Assembly: GCA_029948255.1 (NCBI GenBank) | Contig: JALIZF010001724.1 | Span: 1 to 64,000 of the forward strand | DNA length: 64,000 nucleotides | Source: Telmatactis stephensoni | Taxonomy: Eukaryota; Cnidaria; Anthozoa; Actiniaria; Isophelliidae | Direction: 5' to 3' | Part shown: positions 23,064-35,200 of the stretch, in pieces | Layout: each line of letters opens with the position of its first letter | How positions within the stretch are numbered: the first letter of the stretch is position 1 | Notes under the pieces: generated by a model | Database searches by the model: none | Seen by the model: only the letters and a program-made list of their open reading frames with translations | What the model was told of the DNA's origin: nothing | Program-made: the position numbers and the translations under genes

Positions 23064-26000
23064 TCACTCCTTTACAAACCCGTTGTGCGCTACAATATCT
23101 TTGAATATTTCTGCTGATTTCTTGGGAGTTCTTGTCCTTAATTTGTCTTCAAAATCCACACTGTACAGACCAAACCTAAACTGGTATCCATCATTCCATT
23201 CAAAGTTATCCATTATTGACCACGCAAAATAACCCTTCAGTTTTACACCATCAATTGTACAAGCCTTTAGTGCTTCATTTAGATATCTTTGGATGTAGTA
23301 AACTCTATCAGTATCATTTAGTGCTTCTTTGCCCTCGAGGTTGTCTTCTCCATAACAGCTAAACCCATTTTCTGTGATCATGATTGGTGGGTCGTCGTAG
23401 TTGTCTTTGATCCAGACAAGAAGTTTACGTATCCCATATGGTGTGCAATACAACCAGTCAGGGGCACCTACAGTAGAAATACGGATCTGAATAATATCCA
23501 AGTATAGCCATGGGTTAAAGTAGTTTGTATGGGCTTGGCCTTAATGACTGTCAATTAAATGCCGGTAGAGTGATCGCACTTAATCCGTGAAATTGTGTTA
23601 GCTAAATAGTGCAAAATAGCACTATTAAACAATGGAAAACGAAGGATTTATACTTTTTAGTACTAGTTAGATTTTGTACATTTTCACGGGTTAAGTGTGA
23701 TCACTCTAATGCGTGTTCTAATAAGTCAAAGGTAAAGAGTCCTAATTTAACGTCGGTAGCTCGTAATAGTCGCAAATTGACTAATAAATTTGAGGTCGGC
23801 GGTGCGCGTATTTTAGGATGCGTGTGCCCTTTCAAAAGAAATTTTAAACGAAGAAATGGAATTGGATTGAACAGAAATTGAATTACATAAAAGAAAACCC
23901 TGTCGGCTGTGCCGTGCAGTTTTGATCAGAACCGCCCGCATCGCGTCTTACTTCTAACCCTTTTTTCAAATTTAATTTGAGATCAATTTATGTGTGCTCT
24001 AAAACTGCACTCATATTCATTTTTTTATTTCTTTGGTACTTGACAGCTTGCATGCATCAATTGGTAATTCAGCTCTTTCTCATTGGAAACTCAGTTGCAT
24101 GTAGAGCAAGGATGAGACAGTTGGTGCGAGAGGTCCCGAGTTCGATCCCCAGTGACTTCACATCCTTGTTTCGACTTCTTTCCTTTCCGTGTAGCTTTAA
24201 TTAGCTTTAAATACCCTTAAAATGGAGCACTGATGGAGAGAGGGGGTAGAGGGCGCACCTTCGAACGCTTGATACATGAGCCTCTGGCTCGGGAGACTGG
24301 GTAACCACTCCCCGCGATTTCGAAGTAAAACATTAGCCTTTGCCTTTTTTTGTGTGTTTATGTAAATGCGAACAACTGATGTTAAGGAGAGGGGACAGCT
24401 GGGGAGCACAAGAAGAAAATGACACCACTTTTCATTCCGATCCCGTTTCCGTTTCCCTCCCCCTCCCCCACTGCTAGTGGAGTGTTGCCAACTACGTCGA
24501 ACAAGGCTATGTAGATTCGTATTGACCAGAATTACTTGGAACGTTGTCAACCAGTCGACTCATTTACTATCTAGCACTAACCTCTCATCCAATGTGACTT
24601 CCTTGATTTAATAAGTTCTTGATCAGTTTCATAATCCCATTCAGTGTTGGGGTTACTTGATAATTCTGCGTTGTGCTCAACCACAGTTGCTGAATAGAAG
24701 TTGAGAGCCACGAAATCTGCTGTACCTTTGACAAAGTTCACTTCTTCTGCACTAAAACTTGGCAACCTTGAAACCGAAAGAGAATCCAGTTAAGCCTGGT
24801 TTTCACTAGCGACATTAGCATAAGCAACATACGCAGACTCATGCAGTAATGTACTATTAGCAGTGCTTGTCTTTTCACTAGCGACATTAGCATAAGCATA
24901 AGCAACATATGCAGACTCAGTATTGCATTTATCACATTGGCATATGTGTGAGGAAAGACAAGAACTGCTAACTCAAGGTAGTTAAGGCCTGGGTCAATGG
25001 CTAAATTGGGCGAAATATGTTTTTTGTGCTGTAGCACGAATTTTAAACCAGAAATAAATGATATTCGTCACAACGTTAGGTATTCATAAAACGATGAGCC
25101 TTAAGTGCTAAGTTCGTGATTTCAGCTGTCACGTGACCAGATAGATCGTTTATTGTAACAAAATGTTTGAAAATTTTTCCGCACTCGAGTATTAGCCCAA
25201 AGAAAACGCAAATGCTTGAAACGTAGTTCTTTTAAGTGAGTCTATTCCATTTTGATTAGAGAACATGACTATCGATTTTCATTAAAGCGATTTTTAGCAA
25301 AACAGGTCACGTGACCAAAACTCAAAATAATACTTTGCTTAATATCTCCCAGCCAATTGTCAAAAGTCCAGATGTCTACACAAAACTATTTAGGATTAAA
25401 TCTTCTTTATGCATTAGAGGTGTTATTTCTGTTTTTTAAGTGAAACTGAATTGCGGATTCAAGAAAAACGAAGTTTTGTCGTAATTGGTCACGTGACTAC
25501 CCAATATCCAAAACACTAAGTTAAGGTCACTCAACTAGTTATTATTTAACATTGTGCCAAGTCAAATAAGTTTTGCATTGTTATATCTTACGTAGCAGAA
25601 CAAAAACTTTCCAAGGTCAAACAAGGTCAAACCCAGGCCTTAACTACCTTGAGTAATGAGCATTGCCTTACTGAGTCTGCGACTCTCAGTAGAGTAATTG
25701 TCGAAGAAGCTGTGTTCCGTTGGCAGTGACTCGGTTCTGATTGGTCAACGCGTTGATGTCTTATCCAATCAAAGCACTGCGGGACACGACACTGTATGTA
25801 CTTTTGCCCGCGGTCAAAAGAAAACTTTAACGCACGCTCTCGATCGAGACCATGAACCATAGCGGTGTGAGCTGGTAATTCTTGCAATTTGTATACCAAA
25901 TACTGGCCAGGTTCACACTAGGGGCGGAAGCATATAAGCAACCAATACAGACTCGTTACTGTACTGCTCATTAGCAGAGTTTATCTATTCTCACACCTAT

Positions 26001-27820
26001 GTGATTTAGATTTTAACAGGTTTTATGACGTGTGTCTAGAAGAAAAAAACAACAACAACACAAAACAAAAACTAAAACAAAACAAAATCGGTTAAGACCT
26101 GCAAAAATGTAACGTATGTAAATTCCGTTCACCTGCATGGTAAGCCTTTGGCTTGGCATTTTTCTTCAATGCTCTTCTTCATGACTTCTGGATAGTCTCC
26201 TTTAAGAACTGGATGGGCCATCCATCCAAAATACCACTGAATACCTCGATATGCCGCTTGAATGTCTGCTTGGCTGTCAGTCTTGGGATCAAAGTATTGA
26301 GAGTTCAAGACAATAGTTATTTGACCCCCTTGATTTTCACGGAATTCCTCGTCATAAATGTGCCATGCTTTAGCATGAGCCAAGAGCATGTTATGGCCGG
26401 CTGAAAGAATGCGTAATGAGTAAAAGTCATTAAGAGAAGTACCGTCTACTACTGGTAGAAAGTGAAGATTGAAGTCAATACGAGAGAGGTGATTTTACAT
26501 ATATGACGCTGTAAATTGAGTGCTTGTGGCAGGAGAGGGAGGGGAGCTCGAGCTGAGGGTAATTTTCAACGTAAATGCGCGTTTGCATTTTATAAGGTAA
26601 ACAATGCATGACGCGAGCGTGTCTCTCCACACGCCACCTTTACTGAAAGCTAAATATTTGTTCTGATTGGTCAGGAAGACCTGAAAATAACAGGCACTGT
26701 GAGAATTGGATTTCATTAGTACATGTACTGACTAAACAATTACATAGTGAAAAATTACTTGTATTAAAGGCTTGTTAGACTGGACTTCCCATAGCTATGC
26801 TAGCTCTAGCTAGCTCAGGGAGTGCGCGCCATCTGGGTACAATTTTTTGTAGGTTAATTAAAGCTGAATAGAGTGAAGTTCAATCAAGAGGAGTCAAACC
26901 CTGAAGCCTGCTCTCGCTCAGAAGGCGCACTAACCAGTCTAACCAGCTAAGCCATCCTTGCTCAAATACGAAATCAGCTCTAATGTCTACAATCTCAGTT
27001 ATAAATGACTGAATCAGTCGGAGGTGAGAACAATTTGCTGTCCTCTTCCCCTTTCATTGTTGCTCGTAGAGTCTAGATTTTGTAGCGCGCAGTCCAAAGT
27101 ACCTTTTGCGCACGCTCCAACATTGGGTTAGGAGAACGTGTGGGAGGTGATTCTGGATTACCGTGGAAGACGTAGCAAAAATGTTCTCATATCGAGAAGC
27201 CCGAGTACACGCATACCTTTGTAAGGGCCTTCAGCCATGTCACGAATCCCTGGTGGAAACGTTCCATTGCCATAAGAACACAAAGCTTCCTCGTGCGGTT
27301 CATTAATTGTAAACCACAACTTCACATCGCTACCGAACTCCTGAAAACAAGTTCTTGCATAATCACCAAACTTGTCAGCAATTTCTGGGTTTAACCAGCC
27401 ACCGACATCTTGTAGAGCTTGAGGCATGTCGAAGTGGTAGAGCGTGACAGCCGGTTGGACATTGTTGGCAAGAAGTTTCTTGATCAGTTTCTTGTAATAC
27501 TCCAAGCCCAGAACATTAACTTGACTTGTATCACCTCGAGGCAAAACTCGAGACCAAGAAATCGAGAATCGATAATGGTTGACACCGAGGTTTGTCAATA
27601 AAGTGACATCGTCGTCTATCTTGTGGTAACTATCGCATGCGATGTCGCCGGTTTGATCCTTATGGACATTGCCTTGTTGATGAGTAAACGTGTCCCAAAT
27701 ACTTGGACCTTTACCGTCTTCATTCCAACCACCTTCGATCTGATAAGCAGCTGATGCAGCTCCCCAAATGAAATCGTCTGGGAATTTGTCATAATGAAAG
27801 CTGCCTTCATCTTGATCCAT
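23064..27820 (-). CDS. Family-1 beta-glucosidase, copy 1 (cytosolic type)
   Basis: Four exons: 27820-27217, 26400-26133, 24766-24582 and 23467-23064 (604, 268, 185 and 404 bases). All have GT/AG borders and give 486 residues. The single GH1 barrel starts at once (KFPDDFIWGAASAAYQIEG), with no signal peptide and no C-terminal anchor, like cytosolic beta-glucosidases. The acid/base glutamate is E174 in TINEP and the nucleophile is E385 in ITENG. The glucose-binding motifs AYQIEG and MDNFEWNDGY are intact. The usual YHWDLPQ is YHFDMPQ here. The family hydrolyses beta-glycosides with retention; substrate cannot be read from sequence. It is adjacent to a near-identical copy on the same strand, with identical exon lengths. 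The 1.4 kb intron 2 is swollen by nested MITEs absent from copy 2. Confidence 0.92.
24052..24170 (+). repeat. tRNA-like fragment, probable SINE
   Basis: GAGTTCGATCCCC resembles a tRNA B box, with a TTGGTAATTCAGC A-box-like segment upstream. The spacing is too long and the cloverleaf too poor for a tRNA gene. In intron 3 of beta-glucosidase copy 1. Confidence 0.4.
24793..25681. mobile_element. Palindromic MITE (AAGCCTGG ends), truncated and interrupted
   Basis: It starts AAGCCTGGTTTTCACTAGCG, as do 54377-54548 and 43426-43554. Its middle is split by the 24972-25653 element; rejoining the flanks matches the intact 54 kb copy. The right end is lost near CTGAGTCTGCG. It is absent from the matching intron of beta-glucosidase copy 2, so it arrived after the gene duplication. 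Another partial relative lies at about 25905-26020. Confidence 0.7.
24972..25653. mobile_element. PIF/Harbinger-type MITE with TAA target duplication
   Basis: The inverted ends CTCAAGGTAGTTAAGGCCTG / CAGGCCTTAACTACCTTGAG are perfect. TAA flanks it at 24969-24971 and 25654-25656, the 3-base duplication typical of PIF/Harbinger. The interior carries three TCACGTGA boxes, at 25129-25136, 25307-25314 and 25489-25496. Confidence 0.85.
26880..26960 (-). repeat. tRNA-derived SINE head
   Basis: On the minus strand, GGATGGCTTAGCTGGTTAG and GGGTTTGACTCC are A- and B-box-like. A decayed version is at about 31607-31690, in the same intron of beta-glucosidase copy 2, so it predates the gene duplication. 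Confidence 0.5.
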
Positions 27821-28098
27821 GTTTGCAGGACTATTTTAATATTGCGTGACAACCAAGATGCCATTGGCATCTGTAAAACCTGGACTGGACTCAAAACCGG
27901 ATTGCACTGGACTGGACTGGACCAAGGGTCCACGGACTCCCGAAAGAGTCAGTGGAGACATAGAGTCCGCGGACTCTAAAATAGCGGAAATTTCATCTAT
28001 TGACGTATATATAAGAAATATGAAACGGCTGTACACAGGCTAGATATTTGGTTTTTCTACTCTTCACTGCAGTAGAAAATAGGTACATACGTAGCTAT

Positions 28099-28243
28099 TA
28101 GAGTGGATTTTGTATGACTGTGAAAACGGCACCGCACGGTCACGGCAGGAATTTCGAATGTTTTTAGTTTTATAAACATCACGACACTGACACGGTTATG
28201 GCACGGCGCGGTCCGTTTCACACTCATATGAAATCTGCTCTAG
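28099..28243. mobile_element. MITE with AGAGTGGATTTTGTATGA ends
   Basis: Inverted arms around ACTGTGAAAACGGCACCGC. The same segment (TATGACTGTGAAAACGGCAC) recurs near 63627-63650, so it is a small family. Confidence 0.55.
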
Positions 28244-28637
28244 TTATTTTAGACACTGTTTGAACAACAGAATATGTTAATGAGCCAATGGTGCAAACTT
28301 CTATGAAAAGCTGAGATAAACCTTTTTTATTAATGGACTTTTTTTCTATTCCTTACATTTTATTTTTCTATTTGAGCTATTTGCCGTTGTGTATTTTCCA
28401 TTTGCCTATTTTCTATTGGCCGATTTCTATTTGTCTATTTCCTTTATGTCTCATTTTCCTCTGTTTTTCTTGAAAATGTCTAACTTATAACAGTTAGGAT
28501 CTATACTGAAATTATATCATATATAAATAGTAAAATGAAGCATTAATGTACAATTCACTTGCTCCTCCATCTCATTCTCAATCGTTCTCTACTGTGGCCG
28601 TAACCGATTTTGATCGTACGTCGTCCCCCTTTAATAG

Positions 28638-28894
28638 ACAGGCTCGTAACATGGTATATGGGATCAGGGATCAAGCCCCAAATTATGGTCAGGATCAGGG
28701 ATCAGAGGCCAGGGCTCAGGGATCAAATGGGTTGGATCAAGGATCAGGGACATTGGGTCAGGATTAGGGATCAGCTAATGTTTTTGCACCAAGGATCAGG
28801 GATGAAACATTTCTAAAAATATGGGCTCAGGGATCAAAATTTCCGTAAAAACCCGGGATCAGTGAGACGAAAATATACCATGTTACGAGCCTGT
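28638..28894. mobile_element. TIR element built of GGATCAGGGATCA repeats, 5-base TSD
   Basis: The ends ACAGGCTCGTAACATGGTAT / ATACCATGTTACGAGCCTGT are perfect, flanked by AATAG on both sides (28633-28637 and 28895-28899). The interior is mostly degenerate GGGATCA units. No coding content. Confidence 0.8.
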
Positions 28895-29214
28895 AATAGA
28901 AGTCACAAAGATTGTACTCGCCATCTATTAGGGATCTATTTCTTTATTTTCTTACCTATGCACGATGTGATGTAGCCTGCGTAGCGCGGCCCTGGGGAGG
29001 GCAGGGCAAGGGGAGAGGGAAGGGGGACTGCGGAGGAGGGGGGAGCTGTGATGTTACAACTTACTATTACAAAGAAACTAATAATCAGCATTGTAATGTT
29101 ACATACAGAAATAATCTTTATTGACACACGATACCTAAATAAAGCTAAGAAGCTTGTGGGGTCGTGTATAAATAGAAACAATACTTATTAATTAAGTTCA
29201 AACAATTAAGGGTT

Positions 29215-32200
29215 TCACTCCTTTACAAACCCATTGTGTGCTACAATATCTTTGAATGTTTCTGCTGATTTCTTGGGAGTTCTTGTTCTCAATTTGTCTT
29301 CAAAATCCACCCTGTACAGACCAAACCTGAACTGGTATCCAGAACTCCATTCAAAGTTATCCATTATCGACCACACAAAATAACCCTTCAGTTTTACACC
29401 ATCAATTGTACAAGCCTTTAGTGCTTCATTTAGATATCTTTGGATGTAGTAAACTCTATCAGTATCATTCAGTGCTTCTTTGCCCTCGAGGTTGTCTTCT
29501 CCATAACAGCTAAACCCATTTTCTGTGATCATGATTGGTGGGTCATCGTAGTTGTCTTTGATCCAGACAAGAAGTTTACGTATCCCATATGGTGTGCTGT
29601 ACAACCAGCCAGGGGCACCTACAGTAGAAATATGGATCTGAATAAATATCCTATGTAGCCATAAAGACTACATGGAGGTCTACTTGACTTTTAAAGCGCG
29701 CTTAGCTTTGTGTACATACAGGACGCATATATGATGCATGCTCTATAAGAGGAAACAGCACGCTAGTGCACTGTTTATCGAACGTTTTAACAAACCCTGT
29801 CCGCTTTCCTAGTTTTAGATTTATCACAACACTTGAGAAGCTCTCAAACGCACAACGCTTTGCAACATGTTTCAGTCTAACATCAGTGATTTCTGCTAAC
29901 AACCCATGCGTACTCTAGAAGTACACAGCACGCACGCGTTTGCTGTTACTTCAATATTTTGTACTTTTTCATCTGAACGTGTTTTCATCCGCTAGTGATT
30001 TGTTTCCAGCTTTTACCCACTCGGAAAGTTAGATGTGGGTAGGAACAGGGAGACAAAGGAGAAAGTGACTCTCCTCCACTTTTAGTGCCAGCTAACCCCT
30101 TCCCCTTAGGGCGAACCTACGAAGGGACCTGTTAGAAGGCTATTTACTTAAGGTCACAATGACAATAATCATTGGGAGTTGTCAGCCCAATTAATTACCA
30201 AGCCAACCCGTGGCTTTCTTAGGTTACTTGGAATCATTTACTGATTAAACATTTATGTCTACTAAGTGTCTAACCTCTCATCCAATGTGGCTTCCTTGAT
30301 TTAATAAGTTCTTGATCAGTTTCATAACCCCATTCAGTGTTGGGGTTACTTGATAGATCTGCGTTGTGCTTAACCATAGTTGCAAAATAGAAGTTGAGAG
30401 CCACGAAATCTGCGGTACCTTTGACAAAGTTCACTTCTTCTGCACTAAAATTTGGCAACCTTGAAACCGAAAGAGAATCCAGTTAATAGGGAATATGGGT
30501 GAGGCTGGGGAAGGGTTGCCGAGCAGAACTCATTCTGAAAGAATGCATGCACCTTCCAAAAACCAAGATTAGTACAACAGTGGACTTTCAGTAGAGCAGT
30601 TTTCGTTTGTCAGAAGAAGTCCGTGTCATGCTTTGTTGTATGCATGCAGTAACTCAGCCGGTTCTGATTGGTCAATGGGTTTATGTCGTATCCAATAAAA
30701 ACGCTGAGACAAAGCACGGCATTGACGTTTGCACGGTCAAACAAAACAAAAGAGAACTAAATTGATTTCGTATCTGCGCATGTGTAATGTCTATAAACTT
30801 CCGTTCACCTGCATGGTAAGCCTTTGGCATGACATTTTTCTTCAATGCTCTTCTTCATGACTTCTGGATAGTCTCCTTTCCAAATTGGATGGGCCATCCA
30901 TCCAAAATACCACTGGAAACCTCGATGTGCTGCTTGAATGTCTGCTTGGCTGTCAGTCTTGGGATCAAAATAATGAGAGTGCAAGACAATAGTTATTTGA
31001 CCACCTTGACTTGCACGGAATTCCTCGTCATAAATGTGCCATGCTTTAGCATGAGCCAAGAGCATGTTGTGGGCAGCTGAAAGAAATTAAAGCGTAATGG
31101 GTAAAAGTCATCCGATCGAGACTAGTAGCCTCTATTATTATTGGTAGGAAGGGTAGATTGATGTCAGCGGGTGACTTTACTACCGGTACCTGCTGTAATT
31201 TGAGTGTTTCTGGCAGGGAGATGCAATTTTCAACATGAATGCGCGTCTTATTTTTCTTTGATTAGATAGAATTGAGAAATACATTGAACCAGAGAGACCA
31301 GGGATATTAAAGAACTGTGTTTCGATGTAATACTGACGCCTTCTTCAGGTTCAAATGATAGGAATATTAATGTCTAGGACAACAATAGCTATTGTTCGAA
31401 CACACAGAGCTTGGCTTGCTTGAGACAGAATCAGTTTGAACGCTTAGTTCTGGTTTATGATCACAGGACTGATGTACTGAAACTACGCACTACTTGTGGT
31501 AGAAGGCTTCATAGACAAGACTTGGCTATGCTTTCAGGGTGTGCGTACTGCATGTCTGGGTATAGATTTTGTAGAGGGATTAGAGGGATTACAAGGAAGT
31601 TGAAATAAGAATGTGAGAACTGCATGACGATGGACCCTACTCTCGTTTAGAAGCCGCACTAACTACCTAATTAAACCATCTTTACTCCCACACGAAATCG
31701 TCTCTATACAATCTACCAATGCAGTTATGGCAATTATATATTAACTTTTGCTATGCCCTCCCCACTCCCTTTTAATGTTGCTCGTAAAGCCTAGATTTTG
31801 TAGTGCGCAGTCATCCTCGGGGACCCAGGGCGAACGGGGAGGACCGGAGGGGGAGGGGGAGGGGGAAGGAAAGGAAAAGGGGAAAAGGATGCCCTGGGCA
31901 TTTGACTACCCCAAACCATTTCCAACGGCAAAACTTAATCCTCTCTCTGATTGGCCTCATTATAATTTAATTATAATGAGGCCAATCAGAAGCATTTGTG
32001 CGGTTTAGCTCGATTCGTCTAAAATTACAAGTAAACTAGACACTGCGCAGCAGAGCTTACTCGCGCCTAAAAGATGTGCTAGTTTGCGAGCAGTCCCACA
32101 TTTCCCTCCTGAATCAGAAATAAAAAGAAACGAGCGTTGCGGGATTCCTGTACCGGAAGTATTTCGTTGGGGTCTTGGGAGTGCAAAAGACCCGAACGAA

Positions 32201-35200
32201 ATACTTCCGGTACAGGAATCCTGCAACACTCATTTTTTTTATTTGTGATTCAGGAGGGAAAAGTGGGACTGCTCGCAGTCTAAGATGTGCGGGCTTTGAG
32301 CAAGTATGATAGAAAGTGGATAGTCTGGGGGGATTGACAGAGGGTGATAGTGAGGTTTTTAACTCGTGGATGCGAAGCATTCTACTTAAACTGAATTTGA
32401 ATCACAGAGTGAATCATTCCAATTTTATTCTCTCAAGTGATATAAGACTATCCAAGCACCTTATAGTCAAGACAATGTGCTATTGTTTGGGTTGAATGCA
32501 GGTACTCTGCAGTGTGGTAGTTCATCTAGACTGTCCCGTCAAAAAGTACCTGAAATATTTTCCATATGCAGTACTACCTATATACTTGACTACAGTCCAA
32601 GCTACAGTGGTATATTCATGACTATAAACTGTACACTAGAAACTTTTGATTACTGTACAAATTGGTGAATACAATGCAGTCTTTAATCACACAAAATTAT
32701 ATCTCATTCATAATAACAATTGGTTGTAGTACTGTAGCCATGTACTGTACCTCAGAGGGTAAAAACTATTTTGCTTCACATGCTAGAAATGCAATCTGAT
32801 TGCTATGCCTCACCCTCAAGGAACCTGACTTTATTATAATGCTGTTGTGGTATATCTTTGTATGCTCTTTGGTTTTCTCTGATAAAATCTACCTGGTATT
32901 GGAATTCAGAGACTTTAAGCTCATTTGTAGAACATGGAACAAAATTCCACAGTTCACTTAATACTTCTGCTGAACAGCCTATAATTAGATGCACATTGAT
33001 ATCTGTATCACCCAATGCCAATAGCCACAGGTAGCCCAGTTACCCTGTGAATCAAATAGTTTTTACCATCTGAGGTACAGTACATGGCCACAGTACTACA
33101 ACTAATTGTTATTATGAATTAGATATAATTTTGTGTGATTAAAGACTGCATTATATTCACCAATGATGTACAGTAATCAAAAATTTCTAGACAAGTGTAC
33201 AACAGTCATGAATATACCGAATATACCATTGTAGCTTGGACTGTACCTGTAGTAAATATGGAAATTATTTCAGGTTCTTGTTTATAACATTAAAAATGTT
33301 TGTCAGGATGGTCTAGATAAACTACCATACAGTTCATTACCAATGTTCATTATTTGAACTAAGTTATTGATGATGAAATACCATTATTTCTGTGGGCAAA
33401 TATTAGTGATGTAAGGGACATGGCTCAGTACACATGCACTTGGTACCTACAAGTACATTGAACCCAAACAACACCACTTTGTTTTGACTATAAGGTGCTT
33501 AGATAGTCTTAAAGGGATCAATAGGACCATGATTTGTTTCTATATCACTTGACAGAATAAAATTGGAATGATTCACTGCTCTGTGATAATTCAATTATTT
33601 TTAACAGATGACTTGTAGTTTTCCTGGATTTATTTATGATGCGTGTATTTCTCGAGACTGGTATTCTTTCTCGATCACGCACATGAAAATATCACTGTTC
33701 AAAACAAGACTTTGAAAAAAAACAAAAGCTTTATTTCCATGTATATTTCTTAAATTCATTATTGACAATAAAAGTACTACGTCTAATGGAACTGTGTGTG
33801 GTTCCTGATAGATTCTAGAATGCTTTGGTTAGGTTTTGAGAAGACCGATTTGAAGTCCCCGCCGTCTTATTTCAAGTACGATCGATGAAGCTTTAAAATC
33901 TTCTATGAATCAGCAAAATATTCAACAAGACATCTCCTCTAGATTTGTAAACGGTAATTCTATCTGACATATGAAAAGAACAACAATAATCACGGAGAAA
34001 AAGGCTAAAAACTTACTTCGAAATCTCATGTCTAATGGCGGAGCTTGGTCACTTGAAGCATGGTTGAAGCACCCAGTAATGCATTGCGCGTGTACAGTAT
34101 TGCGCAAGAATGGCCATTTCGCAAGGCGACAGGAAACATTGTCTAAACACAGGAAACCCATGTGTAGGTTCTCTAGTGTGACATGAACTACGACGACGAA
34201 ACCTGTTGGGAACCTAGACTCGCGCGGCCTGCGGCCTGGCGCGAGTAACAAGTTGACCCCACGCATTGCAACACCTCTTAAACAAAGCGAGCGGACACGT
34301 GAAAACCTTAAACAGAAACAGAAGCTGGTTGTATCGAAAATTATTCAGAAACAAGATGTGTTTGCAAAGATACCCACAGGATTCGGGAAAAGTTTGACTT
34401 TAATACCAAATTTTGCCTGATCTCGGTGTGCAGACTTGACACACAAACATGTTAAACTGTCATAGCATCCAAGCGTTAATTGAGATGTGCCAGATATTTT
34501 TGTTATATGACCTTGTTTACGTGGGATATCCCTAATAGGATTAAGTTTTGCCGTTGGAAATGGTTTGGGGTAGTCAAATGCCCAGGGCGTCCTTTTCCCC
34601 TTTGCCTTTCCTTCCCCATCCCCCTCCCCCTCCGGTCCTCCCCATCCCCCTTCGCCCTGGGTCCCCGAGGATGGTGCGCAGTGTGTAACAAGCTCCAACA
34701 TTGGGCTGGAGGGACGTGAGGGAGGTGGTTCTGGATCACCGTGGAAGATTTTTTTTTCTTTTTCTTTCTTTAATTTTTGTTTCTTTTTTATCTCATATCG
34801 AGAAGCCCGAATACACTCATACCTTTATAAGGGCCTTCAGCCATATCACGAATCCCTGGTGCAAAACTGCCATTACCATAAGAAAAAACAGCTTCCTCGC
34901 GTGGTTCATTAATTGTAAACCACACCTTCACATCGCTACCCAACTCCTGAAAACAAATTCTTGCATAATCACCAAACTTGTCAGCAATTTCTGGGTTTAA
35001 CCAGCCACCGACATCTTGTAGAGCTTGAGGCATGTCGAAGTGGTAGAGCGTTACAGCCGGTTGGACATTGTTGGCAAGAAGTTTCTTGATCAGTTTCTTG
35101 TAATACTCCAAACCCAGAACATTAACTTGACTTGTATCACCTCGAGGCAAAACTCGAGACCAAGAAATCGAGAATCGATAATGGTTGACACCGAGGTTTG

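Larger units (their letters stand above)
27821..29214. other. Intergenic region between the beta-glucosidase genes
   Basis: It holds the 16-base palindrome AGAGTCCGCGGACTCT (27963-27978), a MITE near 28099-28243, the 5-base-TSD element at 28638-28894 and a G-rich tract at 28985-29050. A minus-strand AATAAA (29117-29122) fits the polyadenylation signal of copy 2. No gene was seen. Confidence 0.6.
31812..34673. mobile_element. 2.86 kb TIR transposon with 9-base target duplication
   Basis: The ends start CATCCTCGGGGACCCAGGGC, and about 130 bases are inverted at each end (31812-31945 and 34540-34673). GTGCGCAGT flanks it exactly (31803-31811 and 34674-34682). The matching intron of copy 1 has one such site and no insert. 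A 9-base duplication with long ends suggests a Mutator-like family, but no transposase is seen. It contains other elements (32086-32276 and 32389-33598) and, on the minus strand at 34250-34206, a Helitron2-like 5' end. Confidence 0.85.

Noticed and set aside
32803..33021. 72-codon minus-strand frame as a transposase
   Set aside because: Sits in the core of a foldback element and shows no DDE or zinc-finger motif; kept only as a note.
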